Part shown: positions 48,604 through 59,100 of the stretch, piece by piece
Layout of the letters: the number at the start of each line of letters is the position of its first letter
Position numbering within the stretch: position 1 is the first letter of the stretch
DNA from: Rhipicephalus microplus
Lineage: Eukaryota; Arthropoda; Arachnida; Ixodida; Ixodidae
Direction of reading: 5' to 3'
Assembly: GCF_043290135.1 (NCBI RefSeq)
Contig: NW_027464602.1
Span: forward strand, 3,534,001-3,598,000
Length of the DNA: 64,000 nt
The notes under the pieces: generated by a model
Told to the model about the DNA's origin: nothing
Seen by the model: the letters and a program-made list of their open reading frames with translations, nothing else
Database searches by the model: none
Position numbers and translations under genes: made by a program

Positions 48604-51600
48604 TTAAAAAGGCTTCACAGAAGCCAATTGGTCGAGCACAGGTAACCACTCGGGGGGTTCAGGCAGCGCTTTAAACACGTCTCGTGTATACAGCATACTC
48701 TCAACAAAATAGTCTCTCGCTGAACGTGCGTCTACACGCATATGTCGAACATCCATTCTTGTCCTCCACACACTATGCATGCAAAGCAACATTAACATGT
48801 CACTCGGCACTTCCCCTGCAGCTGCACACGGAAGAAAACGGATTCCAAAAGCGTTGATAGGTAGTTCTTTTTTTATAGTCCGTTGTAGTACGTCCCACAA
48901 GAACACAGCATCATGGCAGTCGAGAAAGATATGATTTATCGTTTCTGGTTTGCCGCAGATTAGACAGTTGACGGACCACGGTACAAAAAGCCCTTTACTT
49001 TTTAGCCATGGCAGTACAGGGAGAGTGCCGGTATGCACTTGAAAGAAGAATGTTTTGACAGAGGGTCTGACCGGCATTCTCTTAACACGTTTAAACACGT
49101 CACGCTCAGAACCTAGCCTGCACGAAGCTCGGTAGACGGGCACTGGCAGGAAGACATCAAGAAGGTCACGATACAGTTTCTTTTTAGTCACGTCGGACAA
49201 GTATTCGTACGAAAATCTTTCCTTGAGCAGGCGTGTAGCTGTAACTACTTCTCGCAAATAAGGACTGAGTGGTCCAGCTTCGAAGGAAAAAGATGACACG
49301 ACGAAATCAGATAAGGGGGTCTGCAGTCTTGCTTGGATCACAGTTCTCAAGAAATTGTCAGTTTGATCTCGAGCGAACATGAATCTGCTCACCAACTGCT
49401 TAAAAAACAAATGCAAAAGCCCCAGACCACCATATTTTACCCTATGAAATAAATTGCACCGGCTCGTGCGCTCCCACTGCGACCCCCATATAAAGGTCGC
49501 GAATACTCGGTGCATTTTCTGGACCGAAGTGCGGGTCATGGTTAACACTTGTAATACATAAAACACTTTTGCAATCAGAAATACATTGCACACGGACGCT
49601 TTTGCAAACATTGATAAATTGCGACCTCCCCACTTATCAGTACAATTTTTAATGCGTTGACGTTCCTCAGACCAATACTCCGTAGCATTGCGGTAGTGAT
49701 CCAAAGGCACACCGAGGTACTTTCCGGGCATGATTTTCCAATTCATGTTACAGTAAACTTCGGGTGTGCTTTGCCACTGGCCATGCCAAACGCCTAGACA
49801 TTTTGGCCAACTAATTGCGCTGCCCGTTGCTGCACAGAATTCCCTAGCTATTCGTACAACTTCTTGCACACTTTCTTTGTCACTGCAAAACACTGCGACG
49901 TCATCAGCATAGGCTAAAATTCTAATTCCACTGGTCAGAAACGTATACCCTCTTATACTTGGTGATGCAAGTATTCGTAAACAGAAGGGCTCTAAGTAAA
50001 GCGCGAAAAGGAGTGGCGACAAGGCACAACCTTGCTTCACGCTCGAGCGCACAGGAATTGAAGCACTTACTTCTTTGTTGATTACTAAATTAGCCCTGCA
50101 ATCGTGATACACCATTCTAACGCCTTCTGTAATGACAGTTCCTACATTCACATGTTCCAGCAATAAAAACAAAATTTCATGTACGACTTTATCGAACGCT
50201 TTGTGCAGGTCTAGCTGAATCATGGCCACGCGGTCATTATTTGCATCACAGCATTCTAGAATACTTCTGGTTACGTGTATATTTGTGAATATGGTTCTGC
50301 CCTTAATCCCACATGTCTGATGCGGGCCGACAAGGGATGTGACAACACTTTGGAGCCGTCTTGCTAGGACCTTCGTGTATATTTTATAGTCAGTGTTGCT
50401 CAAACTGATAGGTCGGTAGGATTCCACTGAAAGTAGCTTTGCGGGGTCATCAGTTTTGGGGATTAATACTACGTGTGCTGTCCTAAATGAATGAGGTGTT
50501 TGCTGCTTGTCGTAGCATTCTCTGATCACTCGGTGTAATGCCAGTGCCATTTCTGTCTTAAAAAATTTGTATATGGCAGCACCAAGCCCATCCGGCCCTG
50601 GTGACTTGCCGTTACCCAGGTTATCTATAGCTGATTCAATTTCTGCCACAGTGATTTCTACTTCCAGTAGCTCCCGCTCAGAGTCTTCCAATCTCGGCAT
50701 AAGGGTCAGAAAGTCCTCTTTGAATCGTTCGGGGTCATTGATTGTATGGCTAAGGAGTTGCGTATAAAACTCGACAAAGGCGTGCTTTATCTGTTCGCGG
50801 TCCCGGGTAATGTAATTGCGGTATCGAATTTCATTTATCTCTTTGTTTGCTGCATGTTTCTTTTCTTCACTGAGCACCCGCTTAGTGGGCGTTTCACCCA
50901 TCCACAGCCGTTCAGTGCGAGCCCTTATCATTGCTCCGCGGTACTTTTCGTCGTCGATGAATTCGAGCTTTGCTTTCGCCTCCTTTATTTCTTTCTTAAA
51001 TTTTCCCGGCACTTCATTTTCTACGCTTAACATGTAGTCTAGTTCGCTTTGTAACTGCCTCTCTTGTTGCCTTTCCCGATTACGTAATACACAGGCTCTT
51101 TCAATCGCTATCATCTTTATATCACACTTCATTTGCTCCCACACAGCTATGAAGTTATTGGTCTCCAAACGAAGAGCATTTGAAAGACATTCTTTGGTTT
51201 TTGTGACAAATATTTCATCTTGCAGCAGCTTTTCATTAAATTTCCATAGAAACCAATTAAACTTCGCAGCCTTACGTTTTTCGCCAATGTTGACCTTGAC
51301 CAGACAATGATCACTAAAACTAAGATGTTGAATTTGATAAGATGAGCATAGTGGCACCAACTTTGCCGACAAATATATTCTGTCTAACCTCGCGTGCGAA
51401 TGACCTTGAAAGTGCGTATATCCTACTTCACCCTCTCGCGTCATTACATAACCGACATCTTCCAGCCCTGTCTCGTTCACTATTTTATTCAACAGCTCAG
51501 CGCTTCTATCGCGCACATTGAAGCTCGTTGTCTTATCCTCAGCTCTACAGACACAATTGAAGTCCCCTAGAACCACAACATTTCTTTCCGTTTTCAAGAA

Positions 51601-52005
51601 TCCTTCAATCGCTCTGAAAAAAAAAACCCGTTCGCGCGATCTATTCGGTGCATAAACACACACAACGCGCCAAGGCATTCCAGAAACACTGAAGTCGCAC
51701 ACAACCAGCCTACCGCTATCGCAGGTAGACACATTTTCAACAACCGCGATACTACTACGTATGAAAACGACACAGCCTCCTGACCGCCCAACAGCATGAC
51801 AAACGCAGACATTGTACCTAGAGCGAAAAACTTGAACCATTTGCTCCGTTTGTTCTTCACTTTCCATTTTAGTTTCTTGTACAGCCAGGAGGTCTATGTC
51901 GTTTTCTAACAAAATGCGACTAATCTGGCATTGTCTCCTGCGCGAACACAGGCCTCTTGAGTTCAACGTCGCGATGCAAATACCAGTTTTAAAGTTAGTC
52001 GCCAT
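48604..52005 (-). CDS. LINE A ORF2: APE endonuclease + reverse transcriptase
   Basis: 1133 residues from ATG to stop. Residues ~8-240 form an AP-like endonuclease: ATLN with N15, QET with E44, GDFN at 147-150, LDR at 207-209 and SDH at 231-233. After a linker the RT follows, with GKSPGPDG, YRPISLSN, QLDLHKAFD, KQGCALSPLLF and the catalytic YADD at 699-702. The C-terminal region has a CX2CX7HX4C knuckle at 1014-1030. In this family ORF2 nicks the target and primes reverse transcription from the nick; the insertion position implies it cuts at the 5' edge of the tRNA-like body. The start matches the LINE B homologue at the MxxxxxxxxIATLN level. No frameshift or stop is seen. Confidence 0.93.
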   Translation of the reverse strand: MATNFKTGICIATLNSRGLCSRRRQCQISRILLENDIDLLAVQETKMESEEQTEQMVQVFRSRYNVCVCHAVGRSGGCVVFIRSSIAVVENVSTCDSGRLVVCDFSVSGMPWRVVCVYAPNRSRERVFFFRAIEGFLKTERNVVVLGDFNCVCRAEDKTTSFNVRDRSAELLNKIVNETGLEDVGYVMTREGEVGYTHFQGHSHARLDRIYLSAKLVPLCSSYQIQHLSFSDHCLVKVNIGEKRKAAKFNWFLWKFNEKLLQDEIFVTKTKECLSNALRLETNNFIAVWEQMKCDIKMIAIERACVLRNRERQQERQLQSELDYMLSVENEVPGKFKKEIKEAKAKLEFIDDEKYRGAMIRARTERLWMGETPTKRVLSEEKKHAANKEINEIRYRNYITRDREQIKHAFVEFYTQLLSHTINDPERFKEDFLTLMPRLEDSERELLEVEITVAEIESAIDNLGNGKSPGPDGLGAAIYKFFKTEMALALHRVIRECYDKQQTPHSFRTAHVVLIPKTDDPAKLLSVESYRPISLSNTDYKIYTKVLARRLQSVVTSLVGPHQTCGIKGRTIFTNIHVTRSILECCDANNDRVAMIQLDLHKAFDKVVHEILFLLLEHVNVGTVITEGVRMVYHDCRANLVINKEVSASIPVRSSVKQGCALSPLLFALYLEPFCLRILASPSIRGYTFLTSGIRILAYADDVAVFCSDKESVQEVVRIAREFCAATGSAISWPKCLGVWHGQWQSTPEVYCNMNWKIMPGKYLGVPLDHYRNATEYWSEERQRIKNCTDKWGGRNLSMFAKASVCNVFLIAKVFYVLQVLTMTRTSVQKMHRVFATFIWGSQWERTSRCNLFHRVKYGGLGLLHLFFKQLVSRFMFARDQTDNFLRTVIQARLQTPLSDFVVSSFSFEAGPLSPYLREVVTATRLLKERFSYEYLSDVTKKKLYRDLLDVFLPVPVYRASCRLGSERDVFKRVKRMPVRPSVKTFFFQVHTGTLPVLPWLKSKGLFVPWSVNCLICGKPETINHIFLDCHDAVFLWDVLQRTIKKELPINAFGIRFLPCAAAGEVPSDMLMLLCMHSVWRTRMDVRHMRVDARSARDYFVESMLYTRDVFKALPEPPEWLPVLDQLASVKPF

Positions 52006-52095
52006 TTCTTGAAGGTTGTTTCGTCAGGTGTCATACTCACGTCGCAACAGTGGTTGCGTGTGCTCAGCGTAGAAGGCCTCGGAACGTCTCCTCCG
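52006..52095 (-). other. ORF1-ORF2 intergenic gap of LINE A
   Basis: 90 nt between the ORF1 stop and the ORF2 ATG. ORF2 is presumably translated by reinitiation or internal entry; no specific signal is recognisable. Confidence 0.6.
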
Positions 52096-53283
52096 CTACG
52101 GCGGGGCCGACGTTTGAGTGCCCCTACGGTCAGGAGACAGGTTTGGTCGTGGTTTAAAGGTAGGCCGACGACCAGTCGCCGTCTTTGTTGGAGGTTCATT
52201 GATGGCCGACGTGTCAACATTTCCGGTACGGTCAGGTGTTTCACGAGCTCGCTTAAAAGCGATAGCACCGGCCTTGGTCATCTCGGCGTCCGTTGCTTCC
52301 GGGCCGCCCTCTCGCGCAGCTGAAGATGACTTGCTCGCTGCTGTAGCGTCGTTCTCTACTGCTGCCGTGTCTAAATTCGTTCCTGGCGCACCAGAGTGCT
52401 TGTCGCCTTTATTGGTAGATTCCAGTGCGGCCCCAGAAGACTGTTCAGGGGGCGTGGCAGGGCCTTCCGTATAACCGTCTTCCCTGCTCGCTTCTTCGGC
52501 ATCCACGGCATCCATCAGGTGTTCAGACACTTCGTCTGTTTGGCCTGGGCCCGCAATGCTGGCGTACGACCTCACACAGTGGGCGTCATCGTGGCCATAG
52601 CGACGACAGACCCCACAGCGCGGCACGCGGCAATCCCGTCGAATGTGTCCGATAGCCCGGCATCGGAGGCATAGCGGTGCTCTGCCAGGAATTACGACGA
52701 GCGCCATATCCTCCGCAACTCGCAGTTGGTGTGGCAGGTCGTCCACGGACACGCCCGCGTGTAGCCTCAGCGTGACCGACCGCGTGGTTGAACCTTTATC
52801 ATTGCAACCCTGCACCTTCCATTTATCTCTGCTTATCTCGGTCACTTTTCCGTAGGGCGTTAAGGCGACTCGCACAGCCTCGTCCGGCACGCCATGAAGA
52901 AGCCAGTACAACTTCAGCCGCACACCTCGATCACGGGGGTCAACCACCATACAGCGATGGTCCTTTAGATCAAAAGACTCCGCCGCCAGCATCTTCTTTT
53001 TACCCTCATCATCCTTGAACGTCACTGCCCATACATGATTCATTTGGTATGCCCCTAGGGCAACCACTTCCGGCAGCAGCGAAAGACGAGCAAGGCTGTC
53101 TCGGACATGCTCCACTCGATATGGCCTGGCTTTCAAGTTTCCGTGCAAAAAAACCGTGTGCAAAACGGAATCACCTGAAGGCAGCTGAGGCAGAACAACC
53201 TGGAAATCTTCGCCTGGCTTTTCGGTACACCTGATACCGCGGCCCACACGGGCCGCTGAAACCGCCCCTACGCGGGAGCACAT
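52096..53283 (-). CDS. LINE A ORF1: nucleic-acid-binding protein with two zinc knuckles
   Basis: 395 residues, taken from the ATG at 53281-53283; an in-frame GTG three codons upstream is less likely because LINE B also starts with a short MxSxxGA segment. Residues ~28-120 hold a conserved block (VFLHG, LGAYQMNHVWAVTF), ~120-190 an RRM-like segment (YWLLHGVPDEAV, YGKVTEI), and 205-218 and 223-236 are two CX2CX4HX4C knuckles (CLRCRAIGH, CGVCRRYGH). The last ~150 residues are low-complexity and basic at the end. It is expected to coat the element RNA and deliver it with ORF2. A position-by-position homologue lies in LINE B at 59745-60959. Confidence 0.9.
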   Translation of the reverse strand: MCSRVGAVSAARVGRGIRCTEKPGEDFQVVLPQLPSGDSVLHTVFLHGNLKARPYRVEHVRDSLARLSLLPEVVALGAYQMNHVWAVTFKDDEGKKKMLAAESFDLKDHRCMVVDPRDRGVRLKLYWLLHGVPDEAVRVALTPYGKVTEISRDKWKVQGCNDKGSTTRSVTLRLHAGVSVDDLPHQLRVAEDMALVVIPGRAPLCLRCRAIGHIRRDCRVPRCGVCRRYGHDDAHCVRSYASIAGPGQTDEVSEHLMDAVDAEEASREDGYTEGPATPPEQSSGAALESTNKGDKHSGAPGTNLDTAAVENDATAASKSSSAAREGGPEATDAEMTKAGAIAFKRARETPDRTGNVDTSAINEPPTKTATGRRPTFKPRPNLSPDRRGTQTSAPP

Positions 53284-53325
53284 GATAAACACGTCCGTTC
53301 ACTGTCGTGGCCGGAAGTGGAATGA
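53284..53325 (-). other. 5' UTR of LINE A
   Basis: Only 42 nt, starting TCATTCCACTTCCGG. LINE B also has a 42-nt leader starting TCATTCTGCTTCCGG. Matching ends in both copies argue that each is full length. Confidence 0.75.
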
Positions 53326-53340
53326 TTGCGCCACGGAGAC
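53326..53340. repeat. Target-site duplication, 5' side of LINE A
   Basis: TTGCGCCACGGAGAC on +, which is tRNA nt 1-15 on the minus strand. It remains as an isolated 15-nt 5' tRNA fragment followed by spacer. Confidence 0.85.
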
Positions 53341-53415
53341 AGTCTTGCTCCCTTCCCACCACCATCAGAGCATATCTTCAAAGCTATAACCCCATAGAAA
53401 AAAAAGCGCCGCACC

Positions 53416-53500
53416 ACCACTGGGTGGGCTCGAACCTCCGACCTTTTGGTTAACAGCCGATCGCGCTAGCCAATCGGTGTAATGCAAAAGCCACGGAGAC
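53416..53500 (-). pseudogene. tRNA-like unit with 12-nt net insertion in the D arm
   Basis: The body is 85 nt instead of 73. In tRNA sense, GTGGC is followed by TTTTGCATTACACCG and then ATTGG, where normal units have GTGGC-GCA-ATTGG. The A box is destroyed. The change lies within a few bases of the LINE cleavage point (after nt 15), in the first unit after LINE A. Confidence 0.7.
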
Positions 53501-53867
53501 AGTCCTGCTCCACTCTCACCACCATCATAACATATCTTCAAAGCTATCAGCACAAAGAAAAAAAAGCGCCGCACCCCCACCGGGTGGGCTCGAAACTCCA
53601 ACCTTTCGGTTAACAGCCGATCGCGCTAGCCAATTGCGCCATGGAGACAGTCCTGCTCCACTCTCACCACCATCAGAACATAATTCAAAGCTATTACCAC
53701 AAAGAAAAAAGCAACACACCACTCCTGGGAGGGCTCGACACTCCAACGTTTCGGTTAACAGCCGATCGCGCTAGCCCATTGCGCCACGGAGATAGCCTTG
53801 CTCCACTCTCAACACCATCAGAACATATCTTCAAAGCTATTAGCGCAAAGAAAAAAAGCGCCGCACC

Positions 53868-53940
53868 ACCACCGGGTGGGCTCGAACCTCCAACCTTTCG
53901 GTTAAAAGCCGATCGCGCTAGCCAATCGCGCCACGGAGAC
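53868..53940 (-). tRNA. tRNA-like unit with TTT anticodon, class I
   Basis: Loop CTTTTAA on stem ATCGG/CCGAA, acceptor GTCTCCG, B box GGTTCGAGCCC. The best-formed Lys-type variant in the window; the D stem has one change (CGCG instead of TGCG on +). Confidence 0.45.
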
Positions 53941-54013
53941 AGTCCTGCTCCACTTTCACCACCATCAGAACATATCTTCAAAGCTATTAGTGCAAAGAAA
54001 AAAGCAGCACACC

Positions 54014-54086
54014 GTTCCCGGGAGGGCTCAAAACTCCAACCCTTCGGTTTACAGCCGATCGCGCTAGCCCATTGCGCCACGAGGAC
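54014..54086 (-). tRNA. tRNA-like unit with GTA anticodon (copy 4)
   Basis: Loop CTGTAAA in a class II unit; the T loop is altered (GCTCAAAACTCC on +), removing the B-box match. Confidence 0.38.
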
Positions 54087-56070
54087 AGTCTTGCTCCACT
54101 CTCACCACCATCAGAACATATCTTCAAAGCTATCAGGGCAAAGAAAAAAGCAACACACCACTCCAGGGTGGGCTCGAACCTCCAACCTTTCGGTTAACAG
54201 CCGATCACGCTAGCCAATTGCGCCACGGAGACAGTCCTGCTCCACTCTCACCACCGTCAGAACATTTCTTCAGAGCTATCAGCCCAAAGAAAAAAAAGCG
54301 CTGCACCACCACCGGTTGGGCTCGAACCTCCAACCTTTCGGTTAGCAGCCGATCGCGCTAGCCAATTGCCCCACAGAGACAGTCGTGCTCCACTCTCACC
54401 ATCGTCAAAACATCTCTTCAGAGCTATCACCCCAAAGAAAAAAAAGCGCCGCACCACCACCGGTTGGGCTCGAACCTCCAACCTTTCGGTTAACAGCCGA
54501 TTGCACTAGCCAATTGCGCCACGAAGACTGTCCTGCTCCACTCTCACCACCATCAGAACATATCTTCAAAGCTAATACCGCAAAGAAAAAAGCAACACAC
54601 CACTCCTGGGAGGGCTCGAGACTCCAACCTTTCGGTTAACAGCCGATCGCGCTAGCCCATTGTGCCACGGAGGCAGTCTTTCTCCACTCTCACCATCATC
54701 AGAACATATCTTCAAAGCTATCAGCACAAAGAAAAAAAAGCGCTGCACCACCACCGTGTGGGCTCGAACCTCCAACCTTTCGGTTAACAGCCAATCGCGC
54801 TAGCCCATTGCGCCACGAAGACAGTCTTGCTCCACTCTCACCACCATCAGAACATATCTTCAAAGCTATCAGCGCAAAGGAAAAAGCAACACACCACTCC
54901 CGGGAGGGCTCGAAACTCCAACCTTTCGGTCAACAGCCGATCGCGCTAGCCCATTGCGCCACGGAGACAGTCTTGCTCCCTTCTCACCACCATCAGAACA
55001 TAACTTCAAAGCTATCAGCCCAAAAAAAAGCACCGCACCACCACCGGGTGGGCTCGAACTTCCAACCTTTCGGTTAACAGCCGATCGCGCTAGCCAATTG
55101 CGCCACGGAGACAGTCGTGCTCCACTCTCACCACCATCAGAACTTATCTTCAAAGCTATCAGCGCAAAGAAAAAAGCAAAACACCACTCCCGGGAGGGCT
55201 CGAACCTCCAACTTTTCGGTTAACAGCCGATCGCGCTGGCCAATTGCGCCACGGAAAAAGTCCTGCTCAACTCTCACCACAATTAGAACATATCTTCAAA
55301 GCTATCAGCCCAAAGAAAAAAAAAAGCGCCGCACCACCACCGGGTGGGCTCGAACCTCCAACTTCTCGGTTAACAGCCGATCGCGCTAGCCAATTGCGCC
55401 ACGGGGACCGTCCTGCTCCACTCTCACCACCGTCAGACCATTTTTTTAGAGCTATCACTCCAAAGAAAAAAAAGCGCCGCACCACCACCGGGTGTGCTCG
55501 AACCTCCAACCTTTCGGTTGACAGCCGATCGCGCTAGCCAATTGCCCCACGGAGACAGTCGTGCTCCACTCTCACCACCGTCAGAACATCTCTTCAGAGC
55601 TATCACCCCAAAGAAAAAAAAGCACCGCACCACCACCGGTTGGGCTAGAACCTCAAACCTTTCGGTTAACAGCCGATCGCGCTAGCCAATTGCGCCACGA
55701 AGACTGTCCTGCTTCACTCTCACCACCATCAGAACATATCTTCAAAGTTATTACCGCAAAGAAAAAAGCAACACACCACTCCCGGGAGGGCTCAAAACTC
55801 CAACCTTTCGGTTAACAGCCGATCGCGCTAGCCCATTGCGCCACGGAGACAGTCTTGCTCCACTCTCACCACCATCAGAACATATCTCCAAAGCTATCAT
55901 CGCAAAGAAAAAAGCAACACACCACTCCCGGGAGGGCTCGAAACTCCAACCTTTCGGTCAACAGCCGATCGCGCTAGCCCATTGCGCCACGGAGACAGTC
56001 TTGCTCATCTCTCACCACCATCAGAACATATCATCAAAGCTATCGGCCCAAAGAAAAAAAGCACCGCACC

Positions 56071-56143
56071 ACCACCGGGTGGGCTCGAACCTCCAACCTT
56101 TCGGTCAACAGGTAATCGCGCTAGCCAATTGCGCCACGGAGAC
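56071..56143 (-). tRNA. Complete-length tRNA-like unit directly downstream of LINE B
   Basis: 73-nt body whose nt 1 (56143) abuts the LINE B poly(A). Loop CTGTTGA (GTT) but a damaged anticodon stem, from the GGTCAACAGGTAATCG variant on +. The same variant precedes the empty site at 62914. Confidence 0.5.
56129..56143. repeat. Target-site duplication, 3' side of LINE B
   Basis: TTGCGCCACGGAGAC on +, directly before the T17 run. Identical to 61002-61016; one more A upstream may extend it to 16 nt. Confidence 0.9.
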
Positions 56144-59100
56144 TTTTTTTTTTTTTTTTTATTTATTGCCTGGCATGGACATTGTACAGGGCAATCATTG
56201 CACACACATATATTACAATACAAAGAAAAAGAAAAAAAAAAACAAGCATTGCCATCAGTCCCATTTGTACTGATGTTGTCCTCTAAAATATACTTAAGGT
56301 TTGCCAGGGGTTCAAACCTTGACAACCATTCTGGCTCGATATCCTCTATTTTGCTACACTCAATGAATGCAGACATGCTTTGCCTGAAATAAATTACTGC
56401 TGGTTTTGCGTCCGGGTCGAAATGGTATCCGGCCATTCGTGCACGCCATATACAGTGGAGACCGGTCAACATCACTACATCGAATGGGACCCCATCATCA
56501 TTTGTTACTGCGAGGTACCTTATTCCGTGTGGGTCTAGTGGAAAATCCTTCTTTATTGTCCTCTGTAATATGTCCCAAAAATGTACCCCTTCCCAACAAT
56601 GCAAAAAAACATGGTCTATTGTTTCTGGTTTCTTACATATCAAGCAGTGTGACCCCCATAGTGTAAAAAAACCCCGTTCCTCTGTGAAAGTCTTTACTGA
56701 TAGTGTTCCTGTGTGTAACTTGAAGAAAAAAGTTTTCACCCCTGTAGGTACCTGCATGTTTCTCACCCGCTTCAGTACGTTTTGTCCCGGTCTTCCACTG
56801 TATATGGCCCTGTACAATGGTACTGGCAAAACCATAGCACATACATCTCTGTACAATTCTTTTCTTCTAACACTTGCTAGATAATCTATCGAAAAGCGTA
56901 CAGATAAAAAACGTACACTGTCTACCACTTCCTTGAGATACCCACGCAACGTCACGGGCCGGCTATCCGTAGTAACAACAAAATCTGGTAAGGCACTGCC
57001 TAACCTGAGCTGGCATACCGTACGTAAAAACGGATCCCTGACGTCACGGAAAAACAAAAATCTATTTACTACTTGTCTCACAAATAGGTGCGCCAAACCA
57101 AGACCTCCGTCCTTCACGCGCCTGAACAAGTTGGTCCGTCTGCACCTTTCCCATTTCGAGCCCCATATAAAAACTGCGAACACTCTGTGCAGCCTTTGCA
57201 CGTTGATCCTTGAACAATGTAACACCTGCATCACATACCACAGTTTAGCGATAAAAAACATGTTGCACACAGTAGCCCTAGCGAAAACAGACAGGTTCAT
57301 GCCTTTCCACCTGTCTGCTTTTTCCTTCGTCTCTTTTGTTTGACGCGACCAATACTCCTCGCTGCCGTTATAACATTCCAGGGGAACACCGAGGTACCTT
57401 GTCGGTGTTTCCGTCCAGTGCACATTCGCAAAAAGGTCCGGCTTTGAAGGCCACCTTCCGTGCCAAAGCCCAAGAGATTTCGCCCAGTTTACGCGGCTTC
57501 CTGTGACGCTACAAAAATGTTTCACAACACTTATCGTTTCCTCTACACTTTCTTTGTTCGTACAACACACCGCAATGTCGTCTGCATATGCCAGCAGCTT
57601 AACTTCCACTGCCGCCAAGCTGAAGCCACGAATTTTTTCATTTTCATTTATCGCTAAGCACATCGCTTCGATGTAAATACAAAACAAAAGTGGACTGAGG
57701 GGGCAGCCCTGGCGCACAGAACGCATTACGTGAATGGGGGCCCCCAAAGACTTGTTAACAATTAAACGTGTTGTGCAGTTCTGGTACGCCAAGGCCACTC
57801 CCTCCTTGATGATGGAACCGACATTAATATGATCTAAGATGACAAACAAAATCTCATGCGCAACACAATCAAAAGCTTTCTCCAGGTCTATCTGGAGCAC
57901 AGCAACGCCAAGTGAATCTTCGTCACAACACTCCAGCACACACCGCATCTTGTGAATGTTTGAGCTAATGGTTCTGCCTTTGATTCCACAAGTTTGGTGC
58001 TCTCCAACAATTTCTTTAATGACACCTTGAAGTCGCGCTGCCAGAACCTTCATAAAAATCTTGTAGTCGACATTGGTCAGCGATATGGGCCTATACGATG
58101 TCACCAGTTTAAGTTTTTCCCCTTCGTCCGTTTTAGGAATTAATATCGTATGCGCTTTGCTGAAGGAGGGCGGCAGAGTTTTCCGTTCGTACGCCTCATT
58201 GAACAGCTCAGCTAACCCCGGGGACAGTTCTATTCTAAACGTCTTATACCATGCTGCGGTTAGGCCATCGGGTCCCGGTGACTTTCCGGGGTTCAGATGA
58301 CCAATCGCGCGTTCCACTTCACCTTCCGTTATTCTGCCTTCTAAAAGCTTTTTTGTGTCGTCACTAAGCCGCGGCAAGCGCTTGAGAAACTCTTCTTTGA
58401 AACCATGTACATTCGCTTTTCGAATTGCAAAAAGTGACTGATAATACGCAACAAAGGCCCGTTCGATGCTTTCATTGTCGCTCGCGAGAGTCCCGTTGCA
58501 ATAGACCTTATCGATGTGGTTTCGGCGTCCTTGCGCTTTTTCGAGACCAAGCGCCCTTTTTGTGGGCGTCTCACCCGCGGCAAGATCATTTGCGCGCGCG
58601 CGAACCCAGGCGCCTCGATAACGCTCTCTGTCATGCAGTTCTAATTTTTCCTTGACACTGCGCACCTCGTCTTTGCAAGTCCCAGGCTCCCGACTTTCTA
58701 GGGCTATCAGCTGCTGCAGTGTTTTCTTAAGACTTCTTTCTTTTATTTGCGCTTCGAATTTTAGCGTGCTCGATCTGTCAAGCGCTTTCATTTTCACCTT
58801 CTGCTTTAAACACTCCCATTTCTCTGCTACTGTTTCCGTTTTTTCCATAAGCACTTCATTAATGGTCTCGTGCACTGCTTCTAAAAATGGTTCATCTTTT
58901 AGTAACAATGCGTTCAGTTTCCATAAATCCCAGTTGAAAACCTTACGCTGTTTCTTCATGCCTATGCGACACACAACCAAACAGTGATCTGAAAACGACA
59001 CTGGCTCAACCGAAAAATCGTGACACATAGGCAATACATCTAGGGATAGGTATATGCGGTCTAAACGTGCATGGCTATTGCCATGAAATCGCGTGTAGAT

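Larger units (their letters stand above)
48496..53325 (-). mobile_element. LINE A: full-length APE-type non-LTR retrotransposon in tRNA-like unit
   Basis: 4830 bp on the minus strand: 42-bp 5' UTR, ORF1, 90-bp gap, ORF2, 95-bp 3' UTR with AATAAA, then A13. It lies after nt 15 of a tRNA-like body, flanked by a 15-nt duplication. The gene order, two CCHC knuckles in ORF1, an AP-type endonuclease before the RT, and a C-terminal CCHC without RNase H place it in the L1/Tx1 group; several Tx1-clade elements are known for sequence-specific insertion. Both ORFs are uninterrupted, so the copy may be active. The two flanks belong to different unit types, which suggests later recombination at the locus. 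Confidence 0.93.
53326..56143 (-). repeat. tRNA-Asn-like tandem array, segment 3
   Basis: About 19 units between the two LINEs, same orientation as elsewhere, mixed class I and II. It includes a unit with a D-arm insertion (53416-53500) and TTT and GTA anticodon variants. Confidence 0.92.

Noticed and set aside
48496..53325. Host protein gene for the zinc-knuckle ORF
   Set aside because: It is followed by an APE-RT ORF, a poly(A) and a target duplication, and its homologue has the same arrangement in LINE B; it is ORF1 of the element.
53416..53500. tRNA intron explaining the longer unit
   Set aside because: Nuclear tRNA introns sit after position 37 in the anticodon loop; this insertion is in the D arm.
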